From contig NC_020177.2 in the NCBI RefSeq assembly GCF_000224145.3, positions 1,414,694 to 1,478,693 of the forward strand: 64,000 nt of DNA, written 5' to 3'. Shown here one piece after another: positions 23,364 through 36,392 of this stretch. A model generated the notes under the pieces. The model worked only from the letters and a program-made list of their open reading frames with translations. It was not told the DNA's origin and ran no database searches. This DNA comes from Ciona intestinalis. Taxonomy: Eukaryota; Chordata; Ascidiacea; Phlebobranchia; Cionidae. Numbering within the stretch: position 1 is the stretch's first letter; each line of letters begins with the position of its first letter. The position numbers and the translations under genes are program-made.

Positions 23364-24374
23364 AAAAATGTTCCAATGTTTTTTATCCAAAAGTTCCAAA
23401 TTGCCAAGTGCCTTAATTGTTTTTTAATTTAAATTTTTACTGTTTGTGAATACTAAACTTCCCAACTGTGTTTTAAACATACTTTGTTACTGTAATTCTG
23501 TTTTGAATTTTTACTGCACATACAAAATAATATAAAAAAATGAGCTGTTTTTTGGTTTAATTAAAAATTCACTAATTTAGTTTAGATAATAACTGTAAAT
23601 AAATTTAGCAGGGTAATATTAATTAGTTTATCTTATATATATACCCTACTACAGTGACTCGTTTTGCCAAAGTTTCCAAATGTACAGATGTTTTTAGTTG
23701 TTTATTTTATTTTCTATTGTGGGCCAAATCTAAATTGAAATGTCTATGCATTTTTACCACCTTTGATGCCTATGTGTTAATTATTGTTAAATAGTTTTAA
23801 TTATTGGTGCAAGGTGCTTTTATGTGTAATTAAAACATAGTATTGTAGTTTGTTTTATTTAGATATTATAAAAAAATCATACACCTGATGCTCACTGTCG
23901 AGTTATAACGTGGGTGTTTTTATATTCAACAGACACACATGGTGTATTCATACACCTCATGCTCACTGTCGAGTTATAACAAGGGTGTCTTCTTATACAC
24001 CAGACACACATGGTGTATTCATACACCTCATGCTCACTGTCAAGTTATAACATGGGTGTCTTTATATTCAACAGACACACATGGTGTATTCATACACCTC
24101 ATGCTTACTGTCAAGTTATAACATGGGTGTCTTTATATTCAACAGACACACATGGTGTATTCATACACCTCATGCTCACTGTCGAGTTATAACAAGGGTG
24201 TCTTCTTATACAACAGACACACATGGTGTTTTCATACACCTCATGCTCTTTGTCGAGTTACGAGTCGCGCACAGCAATCTATTAACATTTATTTTCCGCA
24301 CACAAAATATTAACATTTTTTTACACAATCACTAAAAATTGTCATGAATCATGTTCGTGAGTGGAATATTTATA
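23364..24374. other. convergent intergenic region with minisatellite
   Basis: 3' flank of both the carbonic anhydrase and the astacin gene. A possible + strand poly(A) signal AATAAA lies at 23598-23603. The 71-bp minisatellite, in the opposite orientation to that at 21876, occupies 23880-24265 (about five copies). Confidence 0.7.
23880..24265 (-). repeat. 71-bp minisatellite array between converging genes
   Basis: About five units reading TACACCTCATGCTCACTGTC, GAGTTATAACATGGGTGTCT, TATACACCAGACACACATGG. Some units carry a TATATTCAACAGACAC variant. Confidence 0.92.
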
Positions 24375-27300
24375 TCATGGTGATACAATCTGATCACGTA
24401 AATCTGTATCATCAGCTGCAGGTATAGACCGGATACCTGTAACAAAAATTAAAAACATCACAAAACTGAAAGAGATCTTCTGGTAAGTTTTTGTTTTTAT
24501 TCTTGACTGAGCTGTCAAGGGAAGTTGCCGATTGATTTTTCTAAATTGTCAAACATGCAGGAAAATAGAGTCATCCACAAAGTTACATATGGGGTAACTC
24601 GTAAGCGGGCACAAGGTGTATGAAACAGAACACCCGTGTTATAACGACTGTTGCTTCCCCACACTTTTTAAAAAATAACTTTTTGGGATGGAAATTAAGT
24701 CAATTACCCAATCCTGTTATAAAGACTGTCAATGCGGGTGAAACAACTAAATAAATATTTTATGAAATAAACCAGCTAAACATGTTTGAATCTCAAAATG
24801 TACAGTCCGGAGCAATTTAACTAAATGATAAAATTTGATACAGTTAGATTCTTCTATTTAAACTCTGTTTAATTTTTTCGTTCAAGAATTCTTCTACACT
24901 GTCAGTATTCCACTTGGTGATACTAAATAACCCTTGGATTTGTTCATCCTTGTTCAAAAGTTTTATAAATAAATAATCACCCACAAAGTAACTTACATGG
25001 TAACTCGTAAGCTGGCAAGAAGTGTATGAATGAAATTTGAATGGGTAAGAAAATGTGTAAAACAAATATGTTTGTGTATTGTTTGTATGAAACAGAGCAC
25101 TTGTATTTAACGACTGCTGTTTTTTCTGGCAAAGCTAGCATAAAGTAAGTTACCTTCATATATTAACAAACACACCTGTTATAAAATCTTTGAACCCGCT
25201 TCCTTCCCCCCCACATGGCCAGGGGTATATTATGACATCATCAATGGCTAAATCACCGCGGTAACCACTACCTCGACGACCTTCAAAAGCCAACTGTGAA
25301 AAACAATGCTAGAAATTGGTAAGGTTAACTATTGGTATAATTGTTGGGAAAATTTTATTCTATAGACGTGTGGAAAAGCATAAATGTTAAATTTTTTTTT
25401 TAATATCAGACTGAAAATGCCATCACATTGGGGCCTCTCTATCCGTTTACAAATTTTCATTTTTCATTGGTATGCGGCTTTAACATAAAATTAAGAAAAA
25501 CTGAATTTTAGTCTATATAAGTATGCAATTAAAGATTTTTTAAATTGGTTAAAAACTAAACCTGGTATTTTTGGTTTCCAAATATTGAAATTTGGCTTTC
25601 CATCCATTCATTGTTACCATGGTTACCACTGACTTTGAAAATTTCTTTTTTTGTTATTTGGTCGTCAGTAACCTGTTAGTGAAAAATTTTTAGCAATCAA
25701 AATTTAATATTATTATAGAGACATGGCATTGTGGTTAGCACAACATCCTCTAACCTAGAGGTTATGGGTTCAAGGCTCGACGTTGCTACCATTGTGGGCG
25801 TATGTGTCCTTGGGCAATACACTTAACAGCAATTGTTTCAACCCAGTGGTGTCTTATAGGTTGTCTAAATTATCAGCCATGGAATAAAAAAAAAACTCAA
25901 AAATAGTTGCCCACAAAGTTACATAAATGGTAACTTGTAAGCGGCCACAAGGTGTATGAAACAGAACACCTGTGTTATAACGACTGTAATTGTCCTGCCA
26001 CAAAACGATATATCAGTTAGAATTGTGGTTGTTGTAGAATTAGAACTCATTAGCGGGCACAAGGTCTATTAAATAGAACACTCGTGTTTTTTTTTAATGT
26101 TTTGTTCTGCCACAAATAAGGTAGGCCTATATACGCGGTAACTCAAAAACGAACACGAGGTGTATGAAACAGAACACCCGTGTTATAACGATTGCCGTTG
26201 TCCTGTCACAAAACAATAAAAAAATTCATTGCATTCATTCATTTATTTTCGGTAACTTGTAAGCAGGCACAAGGTGTATGAAACAATCCTGTTATAAAGA
26301 CTTTCATTGAATGTTGTTTCCCTACCACTCAAGAATAAATAAATTACATTCCTTTATTTATTCACCTGATAAACAGACAAAGTGTCCACGTTTTCCCCGT
26401 ACATATTATAAGCAAATTCGAGACAATGTCCTTCACTGGGTGCCGTTAACATAGGGGTTAAAATTCGTGCTTTCATTCCGCTTGTTTGTGGTGAAGAAGT
26501 TTCAATGTAAAGATAAAAACCTGGCAAACATGCACAAAACTTATAATCTCAAATACTATATAAGGATTTTATTGGAAAATAATGTGTAAGATTTGTCAAA
26601 CTGTGTATAAATCTTAATAATAAAAATAACAACTTTTATTGTCTCTTCAATTACGGTAGCGAAAATTTAGAAATATTTTAAAGGAAAAGACAGGATATAT
26701 TGACAAAATAATAGTTGTTTAAACATGTAGAAGCATATTTTTTATGCTAATAGTTAAAAACCTATTTACATTTAATTTGAACAAAAAGAAGCTTCTTCGC
26801 TACACGAAGCAGACATACAAGAACTTATAATGTGAAATACAGTCTTTGTGAATTATTTATATGTATGGCTAATAGCACTGGACTACATACTGGAAAAAGG
26901 TATAATAATAAAATGTATTACACTAAGTCCTACTTAAAAACCATTTTTTGGAGAATTTTTTCAGTTTTAATTTATGGCTGATAATTCGGAAAACCCATCC
27001 GTGACCACTGGGTTGGAGCAATTGCTGTTAAATATCATGTCCAAAAGTTATTAATATTTTTTTTATTTACCAACATTACTTACCTTCATTTTGTAGCGTT
27101 GTGTGGTCATATGCTGGGCCTGTTTCACTGCTTACTGTGTTTCCTTTATTTCTGCTCCAGTTAAAATCAGAAGTAGCATCATGCTGCCATCCGCAGGTTG
27201 AAAGTACGCCCTCGAAGTGACACATATGAATTGGAGAGTTGCTGCTGGCTGTGGTAAAGTGTATGTGAATGAATGAATGTAACTTACTTTATCCTCGTGT

Positions 27301-30300
27301 GGTCGGAAAACGACAGTCGTTATAACACGGGTGTTGTTTCATTTGCCTCGTGCCTAGTTCTGCTACCAGGCAGAATGTAAATAACCCTTCAACAGTTCAT
27401 CTGGTATAAAATCTACTATATATTTACATACCAGATAAGTCGTTGATATGTTATCTACATTAAGCATGGTAGCAGAATTAACAGAAAACTTTTGTAAACG
27501 AATCTATTTTTTTTAAATCGCAACACAACTTACATAACTAGCAAATCTGTATTTGTATGAAACAAAAATTTTGCAAATTAATATAATATTTTTTAAAACG
27601 CAATTCAAAAGTTACATAGTTTGCAAACCTGTATTTTGTATGAAACAAAACTTTTGCAAATTAATCTAATATTTTTTAAAACGCAATTTAAAAGTTACAT
27701 AGTTTGCAAACCTGTATTTTGTATGAAACAAAACTTTTTTGAATTAATATAATACTTTTTAAAATACAAAAAGTAGGTTTTATATGAACAAAACTTTTGA
27801 AAAGAAACATAATTTTTGAAAATGCAACTTACAAGTTACATAATTTGCCACAAATCCCCGTTTAGTGACGGAATAATCGGAAAAAAACAACACGGTTAAT
27901 ACGGATCTGGTTGAGCGAACATCGGCGGGAATACTTGTTCCACAAAAGGTTCCTAGAAGAGGGGAAGTCCCATCTTCCCCGTCATATACCTAAAATATTT
28001 TAAAGAATTATTTTTTTTAATTTTAAAAGTTAAATATCAGATTTTTATTAAGGTTGAATTTTAGAGGTCTTTTTAAGGTTGAATTTTAGAGGTCTGTCTG
28101 AATTTTAGAGGTCTTATAACTCGACAGGGAGCATGAGGTGTATGAATACACCATGTGTGTCTAGTTTATAAGAAGACACTCATGTTATAACTTAACAGTG
28201 AGCATGAGGTGTATGAATACACCCACTGGCGTAAAGTTACGGGGTTGCAGGGTTGCCTGGCAACCCTTTGATTTTCTCCATACTAATAATGCGTAAGGAA
28301 TTACGTTCGACCAAACGAAGACGCCATTATTACTGCGAATAAACTTCGTTTACGTTCGTTAAAATATGTCCATACCGATGCGTCATTCACGACACAAACG
28401 CATTCAACTGGTATTTAACTCCTGNNNNNNNNNNNNNNNNNNNNNNNNNNNNNNNNNNNNNNNNNNNNNNNNNNNNNNNNNNNNNNNNNNNNNNNNNNNN
28501 NNNNNNNNNNNNNNNNNNNNNNNNNNNNNNNNNNNNNNNNNNNNNNNNNNNNNNNNNNNNNNNNNNNNNNNNNNNNNNNNNNNNNNNNNNNNNNNNNNNN
28601 NNNNNNNNNNNNNNNNNNNNNNNNNNNNNNNNNNNNNNTAAGATAACCACACACTCGTGCGGGCTTGACGAAAGGCGCATACGACATAGCTACTGTGACG
28701 TCACTCGCCAGGCAATCGGATTCGACCGTTTCTCATTACACGGACTCGCCGAACGCGCGTAATTTTAATTTGTCTCATCCCTACGTAATTCTGAATACGT
28801 TTACGTTTGTATGAGCTTTTACAAAGCACATATTTAAAGGGTTGCAAACCGAAAACAAATGGTTGCAAACCGTTTTTTTTTTTCGCGCCTACCGGCGCGA
28901 AGACTTCCTTTTTTTCTGGTTTTTGCAACCCTAACGTTTAGTAAAACTTTACGCCTATGAATACACCATGTGTGTCTGGTGTATAAGAAGACACCCTTGT
29001 TATAACTCGACAGTGAGCATGAGGGGTATGAATACACCATGTATGTCTGGTGTATAAGAAGACACCCATGTTATAACTCGACATTGAGCATGAGATGTAT
29101 GAATACACAATATGTGTTCGATGTTCATTAAATCACTTTGTTTCCAAACACCAAAGGCAAATATATTTTGACGATTACGAAACTTCAAACTACATTAAAT
29201 GTTATTTATTTAATTTTTAAATTGTAACGGCCACGCCTTTTATCCAAAACAATATTTCTTTCTTTTTTATCAATAGGTGCGTTTTAACAACTGTTGTTTA
29301 ACCGTCACTACCCGTCTTTTCGCTTTTGTCAACTTTTCCGTTCTTTGTTATCATGACCCAAGAGAGGAATTAAGTTTCACCCATATATTGGAGAACAAAC
29401 AATGCATATTACGACATCATAAATATCATGGAACGCAAATATTGTTTGTTTATTGAAAAGATAATTAAATTTAACAACTTATTGAAACTCTTAAATAATC
29501 AGCCACAAACATTATCCTGATGTTTATTGTTTGATTTATAAGTTTTATCGTTGAAAGTAAAACTATTGGTTTATAAATTATGCTAAAGTTTTAGGTTCAT
29601 GTTACCATTTTTTTGGATATTGGGGGGAGGGGGCCGTCAAGTCCTTGGGCAGGACACCTAACGGCAATTGCTCCAACCCAGTGGTCACTGATGGGTTGTC
29701 CAAATTATCAGCCATACATAAAAAAATAAAAAAAATGCCCCAAAAAAAATAATCACCCACAAAGTAATTTACAAGGTAACTGGTAAGTTGGCATGAGGTG
29801 TATTAACACCCGTGTTATAATGTCTGTCGTTTTCCGGCCGTGCAAGGATAAAGTTATATCTTTATCATCATATGAAAGTTTTACTATTTTATGATAAAAC
29901 TTTGATTACTAATTTAGGGTCTTAATCAAAGCCAAAAGTAGTTCTTTCATACACCCCATGCCAGGTTACAAGTTGTCAAGTATTAAATGTTGTAGGTGAT
30001 TTTTTTCATGTTTTTTCATCCACAAAGTAACATGAATGAATGAAATTTATTTCGTCTCTTCGGTCACGATAACGAAGAACAAGAGAGTTGAAAAAAGCGA
30101 AAAGACGGGTAGTAACGGTAAAACAACAGTTGTTAAAACACGCTTGTTGATAAAAAAGAAAAAAATAATGTTTTGGATAAAAGGCGTGACCGTTACACCC
30201 TACAAACATACATGGTAACACGTATGCTGGCACGAGGTGTATGAAATTAAACACCCGTGATATAATGACTGTCGATTTTCCGCAAGAATAGAACAGTCAG

Positions 30301-33300
30301 TTACATTCATTCAAGTCAGTTACTGAATTGTTATAAAACAAATGTTCTGTTCATACACATCACATCAGCTTACGAGTTACCATATATGTTACTTTTTAGG
30401 GGAATCATTATTATTTTTTTGTATAGCTGATAATTTGGACAACCCATTAGTAACCACTTGGTTGGAGCAATTGTCGTTAAGTGTCTAGCCAAGAACACAT
30501 ACGCCCATAATGATAGTAGAATCTTACCTAAATCCCAGGTCCTTGACAAGGACCTCACTTATAAAGATTAAAAAATACCTTGATCCAATCATAATAACAA
30601 ATTCCGGAATAATCTTCAACGTCAACAGCTTCGAATGAGAGTATTACTTGGTCACCAGGTGGGGCTATGATGGTTTGAAGACACTCCACGTCAGCTTTGT
30701 AATTATACGGATACAACGGAGAGGTCATGACCCCGTAACCGTCAGTGAGAACTCTTTGCGCACAATCAGTGTCTCTTCCGACTGAAATTTATAAAAAATA
30801 AAATTTAAAAAAGTTAGCAGTTATGGGTTCAAGGCTCGTTGTTGCTACCATTGAAGACATATGTGTCCTTGGGCAAGACACTTAACAGCAATTGCTCCAA
30901 ACCAGTGGTCACTAATAGGTTGTCCCAACTATCAGAAATATCTAAAAAAGAAAATTCCGAAAAACAATCACGTACAAAGTAACATACATGGTAGCTCATA
31001 AGCTGGCACACGGTGTATGAAAAAAAACACCCTTATTATAACAACTGCCGTTTTCCAGCCATGCGAGACTAAAATAAGTTTCATTCATTTATTCACTAAT
31101 GGGTTGTCTAAATTGTCAGCCATACAGAAAAAAAAATTATCTAAAAGAATTAGAAATTACTTTTCACTCACCGACACAGAATTTGTCGCAAGTTAAATAT
31201 TCCGTTTCTACGTCACTCGTACAATCATCTCCCTCACAAAACCTTCGTCGATGTCTCTCACATGTGACATCACAATCGCTCCATGCCGTCCAGTCGCTCC
31301 AACCATTCATATCTAAATCTAAAGAAAAATTTTATTTACAAAAAAATTAAAAAAAAAAAAAATTTTTTTTTAAATATAAAGAAACAATGTTTTGTTAAAA
31401 AAATATGTATTTTAAATTTAAAGGTTTTATAATTTTTTTAGGTCACACATCATGTGTGCTTAAGAAAACACCCATATGAAAACTGGAGAGTGAGCATGAG
31501 GTGTATAAATACACCATGTGTATCTGGTGTATAAGAAGACACCCATGTTATAACTCCACAGTGAGCATGAGGTGTATGAATACACCATGTGTGTCTGGTG
31601 TATAAGAAGACACCCATGTTATAACTCGACAGTAAGCATGAGGTACTCACCACACCCATACAGCTTTCTAAGTTTCCTCAAATCGACTTCCGAGAAACCC
31701 CCTCGTTGCCCCATGTTTTCACCTCCCTTAAACTTTGCCACAATAGTGGGTTCCCCATTAGCAGAGAAAGCAGTGGGGCCGTAATGCATTATTGACGAAT
31801 AATCGTAAATTTCACCCAAACTTGTAATCTGTGTTAAAAAAAAGAAAGTTATTGACTGAATTATCACATTGACCAAATTCTTTGGTTAGTATCAATCTCT
31901 CCAACTCAGTGGTCACTAGGGGTTGTCCAAATTATCAGCCACACATAAAAAAGAAAAAAGTAGCGAAGATTTAGAAATATGGTAGAAAAGATTTAAAAAT
32001 ATTTTAAATGTAAACACAGGATATAGCGACAAAACAACAGTTGTTAAAACACGCTTACAGTTAAAAACGAATTTACATTTAATTGAAAGAAAATAAGCGT
32101 GGTCGCTACACCTAGCAGACAAACAAGCCATTTATGTTTAATTATTATTAGGGTAAACTTCTAATAAAAAAAACATAACAATACAACAAAGCGTGCGGAA
32201 AAATTTACCTGTGTTTCATCGTATTTGTTAAAGTTGTGTTCTTTCCCTTCCATTATATTTTCCCATATTATGTCAACATAATCATCTCTATCATATCTGT
32301 GGGCAAGAATTATATGAAAAAATGAAAATTTAGATTTTTTATGTTTTGAAAGACATGAAAACTTATATATTATTTCTTTTTATTAAACATAAAAATTTAT
32401 ATTTTTTTGTGTTTTTAAAGAGATAAAAATTTATAATATTTTCAACTTGATAGAAATCTTGGCAATCCATGCCATCTTTAGATTTAGGCCAGGGCAATAG
32501 GCAGATTTAAAAATATTTTAAATGAAAAAACAAGATATAGTGACAAAACAACAGTTGTTAAAACACGCTTACAGTTAAAAGGGAATTTACATTTAATTGT
32601 AAGAAAATAAGCGTGGTCGTTACACCTAGCAGATAAACAATCCAAAAGTCTAAATATAAATAAACTTATTATGATATTTTTCATAATTTATTGTCACCTT
32701 GACTGTTCATGCCAGAAACCTAAGGCGTGCATTGTTTCATGTTCGATCGTTCCTTTAGTTTCGCATCCAACTCCGATCGAAATTGTTTGTTTTGATCCCA
32801 TTCGCCCAACAGATGAATAACACCTTGAACAATATAACAAAATTTTTAATACTTTTTTTGGGTATAGTAGTGAAGATCTGTCCGGCGCCGTAGCATAGTG
32901 GTTAGCACGCCTGCCTGTAACCCAGAGGTAATGGGTCAGCTCGACGCTGCTACCATTGTGGGCGTATGTGTCCTTGGGCAAAACACTTAACGGTAATTGC
33001 TCCAACCCAGTGGTCACTAATGTGTTGTCCAAATTATCTGCCATACATAAAAAAATGAAAAAAATTCAAAAATAATAATTACCCACAAAGTAACATATAC
33101 ATGATAACTTGTAAGCTGGATCGAGGTATTAAACCCGTGTGGTAACGATTGTCATCTTCAGGCCACGCGAGGATAGAATAAGTTACATTCATTCATTCAA
33201 ACTAATTGTTAAGACATAACAAAAATTTTATTTATTTCATTTAAAAAAGAGGTAAAATTTTTTGTCTGGCGCCATGGCTTAGTGGATTAGGCGCCTGCAT

Positions 33301-36300
33301 CGAAAACCAAAGGGTCCCCGGTTCGACGTTCGGCGACAGTACTAGCACTGATCAACGTATCTGCACTGGTTGCACAAAAAGACCTAAATGAGCTTTCTGG
33401 GTGTTGGGGTAATAAGCCAAATCTGGCCTAAATCCCAGATCCTTGTCCCGCATCAGTTGACGGACAGAAAAAATGTGCCAATTGTAGTACTTTACCAGAC
33501 ATTGAACAACTTGTTGCCAAAAAGCTAGCACATCATAGCATTAAAAATAACTGATATAATTAGTTGTTTTCGCTTTTAAAAAAATTAGCGCCGTTTTACA
33601 TATTTGGGCTAAATCTGATAAGCATCTTTGTTAAAAGGGTAAAGCATACAAAAAAATTTAAGAACCACTAATATAGGTTAATTAATATAATTATCTTATT
33701 TTTAGTTAAATAAACTAATATTACACCCCTTTAACAATATATTACCAGCTTTGTAAATAGAGTAACCATATCTACCAAGCAAATTAAACTTAACCAATAT
33801 TGCACACCTATGACGATATATAATACAGGTTATAAATATAGTAACCGTATTTACTTATCTAATTGAATGAACGTAACTTACTTTATCCTCACGTGGCCGG
33901 AAAACGGCAGTCGTTATAACACGGGTGTTCTGTTTCATACTACTCGTGCCAGCTCACAAGTTACCAAGTATGTTACTTTGTAAGTGTTTTTTTAAATTTT
34001 TTTATGTATGGCTTATAATTTAGAAGACCCATTAGTGACCCTTGGGTTGAAGCAATTGCTGTTAAGTGTCTTGCTCAAGGACACATAGGCTCACAATGAT
34101 AGCAACGATAAGCCTTGAACCCATTACCTCTTTGTTAGAGGCAGGCGCTAACCAACTGTGCTCTGGTGTCGGACATATATAGTAACCCTATTTACTTAGC
34201 TAATTAAACTGAACTAATATAGATTGTAATAACCCATGACGCACGCCACCATCTTACCCACTCTCTCTTGTGTACATAAGGTAGCTGGCCTCATTCCCAC
34301 GTTCCACAAATTCTATGCACGGCATTCTAACGTTGTATTCGCGCAAAACATCTTTTATTAACTCGCGGTCATCAAAGTCATATTGAGAGTGAATGACGTA
34401 CGGGATTTTCTCTCCCCATCTAAATGCATAAACATATAGTAGGGTTGGGAAAGATTTATTCTATTTTTTAATATATTTTCTCGTTCTGTTTGGTAGTATA
34501 CAAAGGACGTTAAATAAATTATAAAACGGTATCCTCAAGACTCCTATAGACTGTTGCTATTTGTTTAAAACATGGATTTTTCCCCACAGTACTATATCTA
34601 TAATTAATACTATTTACATTATAAATATATATATTGTAAAGTAATGCTACAGAAAAATATTTTGAATTTATTTTACTTCAAATTTTCGTCGACAATTGCA
34701 TTCTTTTCATTTGAGGCAGGGTGTAGCAGAATGTCGCCTTCAAAATAATCAACACCAAGTTTCGAGTTCACCGACAAAATGTTGTCCATAACCCCTGGGT
34801 AACAAGATACATGGTGGTCATAAAACAACAAACGAAAAATCATGAAATGTGTCAGACGCAGTAGGACAGTTGGTTAGCACGCCTGACTTTAACCCAGAGG
34901 TAGTCGGTTCAAGGCTTGTTGCTGCTACCATTATGGGCATATGTGTCCTTGGGCAAGACACTCAACTGCAATTGCTCCAACCCAGTGGCCAGTAATGGGT
35001 TGTCCAAATTATCGGCTACACATAAAAAAAATAAAAAAATCCTCTAAAAAATCACCCACAAAGTAACATACTTGGTAACTCACAAGCTGGCAAAAGGTGT
35101 ATAAAATAGAACACCCGTGTTTAACGACTATTGTTTTCCGGCCACGTGAGGATAAAGTAAGTTAGATTCAAATAACTGAAGCATTTTAATACAGTATTAA
35201 AAAAAGATATAAATAAATGTATTTATTAAACTTCACGTGGCGAGAACAACAGTCGATATAACACAGATTTTCGGAATAATACACCTTGTGCTCGCTTAAT
35301 AGTTACCACATATGCAACCTTGTGTTTTTTTAAGGCTGCAATTTTGACAAACCATAAGTGACCACTGGGTTGGGGCAATTGCCGTTAAGTGTCTTGCCCA
35401 AGGACAAATACGTCCACAATGGTAGCAGCAACGAGCCTTGAACTAGCACCCTCTGTGCTGGAGGCAGGCGTGATAACCACTGTGTCACGTTGCCGGTTTC
35501 AATTTTTTTTTGTTTAATAAACACAACTTATAAAAATGGCTATAATGCGATGGCTCACTTGAAACGAAAAAGTCACTTGGTAATCTGAAAAAACTTTTGC
35601 GTTCCTTCCAAAAAATCATAAATTGTTTAACATTTGAAAAATAAAATTATAAAATTTTAAACATTTACCTTTTGGCTTTAGTGTGGAGTTGAATAAATCA
35701 TCCTGAAAATCATATGTAAATTTTTTATAAATTGATTTTAAAACTTTTAGGGTGGTATGCAAAAAGTTCAATCAACAGTGATTATGGATTATCCTCAAAA
35801 ACTTAAACAACAAAATCAGGTATTTAAGTGTCTGGTGGCCTGGCAAATTGGAAGTTTTCAGAGTTGGTAACGCGGCATAACATTGATTTCTGTAAATCTA
35901 CGTCAAATAGATTGTATTGGGTCGTGTTTATAGATTTTTACTGGGTTTGGGCCCTTTTAAAAAAATGTTCTTCGGATGACTAATTATACTTTCTGCATAC
36001 CACTTAAGTTTTTTGCTTGATCGCCATTTAGTTAAACTAAGATCAAGTAGAAACTTAAGCACACTTTATGTGTGGCTAATAATTTGGACAACCCATTGGT
36101 GACCACTGGGTTGGAGCAATTGTCGTTAAATGTCTTGCCCAAGAACACATACACCTACAATGGTAGCAACTTCGAGCCTTGAACCCATAACCTCTAGGTT
36201 ACAGGCAGGTGCACTAACCACTATACCACGGCGCCGGACGGATATTACCCTTAAAGTTTTATTAAGTAACTTACCCGATTTAAAGGCAATCCAATGACGA

Positions 36301-36346
36301 GTAGCAAACATTGAAAGGCTATTGTAACTTGTAACAATACTCCCAT
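24375..36346 (-). CDS. secreted astacin metalloprotease with TSP1, CUB and MAM domains
   Basis: Fifteen exons in transcript order: 36346-36275, 35702-35669, 34794-34677, 34419-34258, 32823-32698, 32296-32209, 31828-31651, 31318-31172, 30781-30579, 27989-27833, 27248-27084, 26520-26366, 25672-25562, 25293-25176, 24436-24375. Phases agree throughout; 1896 nt, 631 residues. Seen: a signal peptide (1-19); a propeptide with FEGDI (53-57), the aspartate-switch motif that keeps astacins latent; a catalytic domain (about 75-258) with [15 protein letters not shown] (157-171) and Met-turn SIMHY (212-216); a six-cysteine TSP1 repeat (about 264-308); CUB (about 313-428); MAM (about 431-605); a 20-residue acidic tail. 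No membrane span follows, so it is probably secreted. Meprins also join astacin to MAM but lack TSP1 and CUB. Substrate unknown. The exon at 26520 could begin one base away. Confidence 0.9.
24570..26350 (+). repeat. SINE tails and bodies in the last astacin introns
   Basis: Tails lie at 24570-24660, 24965-25160, 26040-26110, 26150-26215 and 26250-26345; a near-full copy lies at 25718-26010 with a GGCATTGTGGTTAGC head. All run antisense to the astacin gene. The last ends about 20 bp before exon 12. Confidence 0.75.
27500..27840 (-). repeat. tandem copies of an astacin exon 10-intron junction
   Basis: On the - strand, about four units of 80-90 bp carry TTTGCAAACTATGTAACTTT followed by an AATTGCGTTTTAAAAAATAT stretch. 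This matches the true end of CUB exon 10, GGCAAATTATGTAACTT, and its GTAAGTTGCATTTTC donor. The copies have lost the GTAAGT. Confidence 0.75.
28224..28959. mobile_element. hAT-like element with perfect 8-bp duplication
   Basis: Ends CACTGGCGTAAAG and CTTTACGCCTATG are near-inverted. AATACACC flanks both sides (28216-28223, 28960-28967). Inside the left end stand GGGTTGCAGGGTTGCCTGGC and the matching GGTTTTTGCAACCCTAACG near the right end. 214 N (28425-28638) hide part of it. The visible part holds no transposase motif. It is the longer relative of 43026-43246. Confidence 0.9.
28425..28638. other. assembly gap, 214 N
   Basis: Inside the hAT-like element at 28224-28959. Confidence 0.99.
29215..30560. 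repeat. remaining repeats of astacin intron 9
   Basis: A TCTCTTCGGTCACAATAACA-family copy at 29215-29365(-) and another at 30030-30215(+); SINE pieces at 29630-29870(+), 30200-30310(+) and 30310-30510(-). A CCTTGACAAGGACCTCAC palindrome lies at about 30540, just before exon 9. Confidence 0.7.
30815..31085 (+). repeat. SINE lacking its head, astacin intron 8
   Basis: Starts at GTTATGGGTTCAAGGCTCG (B-box region), 34 bp from exon 9, and ends at AATAAGTTTCATTC. Confidence 0.8.
31440..31648 (+). repeat. 71-bp minisatellite abutting the astacin exon 7 donor
   Basis: About three units. In the direction of the gene, the donor GTGAGTAC (31650-31643) runs straight into CTCATGCTTACTGTCGAG of the repeat. 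Confidence 0.92.
32881..33192 (+). repeat. SINE, one of the best-kept copies
   Basis: Head GGCGCCGTAGCATAGTGG, body GTGGGCGTATGTGTCCTTGG, tail GAGGATAGAATAAGTTACAT. A few bases are lost in the B box (GGGTCAGCTCG). Astacin intron 4. Confidence 0.88.
33265..33452 (+). repeat. second tRNA-derived SINE type
   Basis: GGCGCCATGGCTTAGTGG (A box) and CCCCGGTTCGACGTTC (B box) are followed by unrelated text ending GGGTGTTGGGGTAATAAGCC and CTAAATCCCAGATCCTTG. That ending recurs without a head at 11035-11190, 44415-44475, 49855-49965 and 53195-53275. Predicted folding and lack of a clean acceptor stem make a functional tRNA unlikely. Confidence 0.65.
33452..33675 (-). mobile_element. hAT (Charlie-like) non-autonomous element, copy C
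   Basis: Matches 8680-8998 and 44890-45160, ending TTAAGAACCACTA at 33670. Small indels break the 70-codon frame. Confidence 0.6.
33865..35500. repeat. SINEs and a TIR element around astacin exons 3 and 4
   Basis: SINEs at 33865-34175(-), 34853-35170(+) and 35205-35500(-); a degenerate TAGGGTTGGGAAAGA TIR element at 34437-34607, 17 bp from exon 4. Confidence 0.75.
36055..36240 (-). repeat. truncated SINE in astacin intron 1
   Basis: Head and body only; the GGCGCC head ends 35 bp from the exon 1 donor. It has the same orientation as the gene. Confidence 0.8.
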
Positions 36347-36392
36347 TGCGATGTCATAAATAAGATGTAATCGTGAATAAATTGACTACATT
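36347..36392 (-). promoter_or_regulatory. candidate 5' leader of the astacin gene
   Basis: On the - strand TGATTTCAG ends at 36393, leaving a 46-nt leader before the ATG. It could be a cis or a spliced-leader trans-splice acceptor. No initiator was identified. Confidence 0.3.

Larger units (their letters stand above)
28100..29120 (+). repeat. 71-bp minisatellite units interrupted by a hAT element
   Basis: Units at about 28118-28223 and 28960-29115 are separated by the element at 28224-28959. They lie in astacin intron 9. Confidence 0.88.

Noticed and set aside
24844..24960. Last exon of the astacin gene (frame ending KQSLNRRI)
   Set aside because: It needs a poor acceptor (ATCCAAG). The exon at 24436-24375 has a TTTTTGTTACAG acceptor, fits the phase and has its own stop.
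27833..27840. Astacin exon 10 donor at GTAACTT
   Set aside because: It leaves the wrong phase for the MAM exon; the GTAAGT seven bases further gives VT before the MAM domain in frame.
33265..33340. tRNA gene
   Set aside because: A and B boxes are present but a sound acceptor stem was not found, and the sequence continues into a SINE body; the same holds for the many GGCGCC heads.
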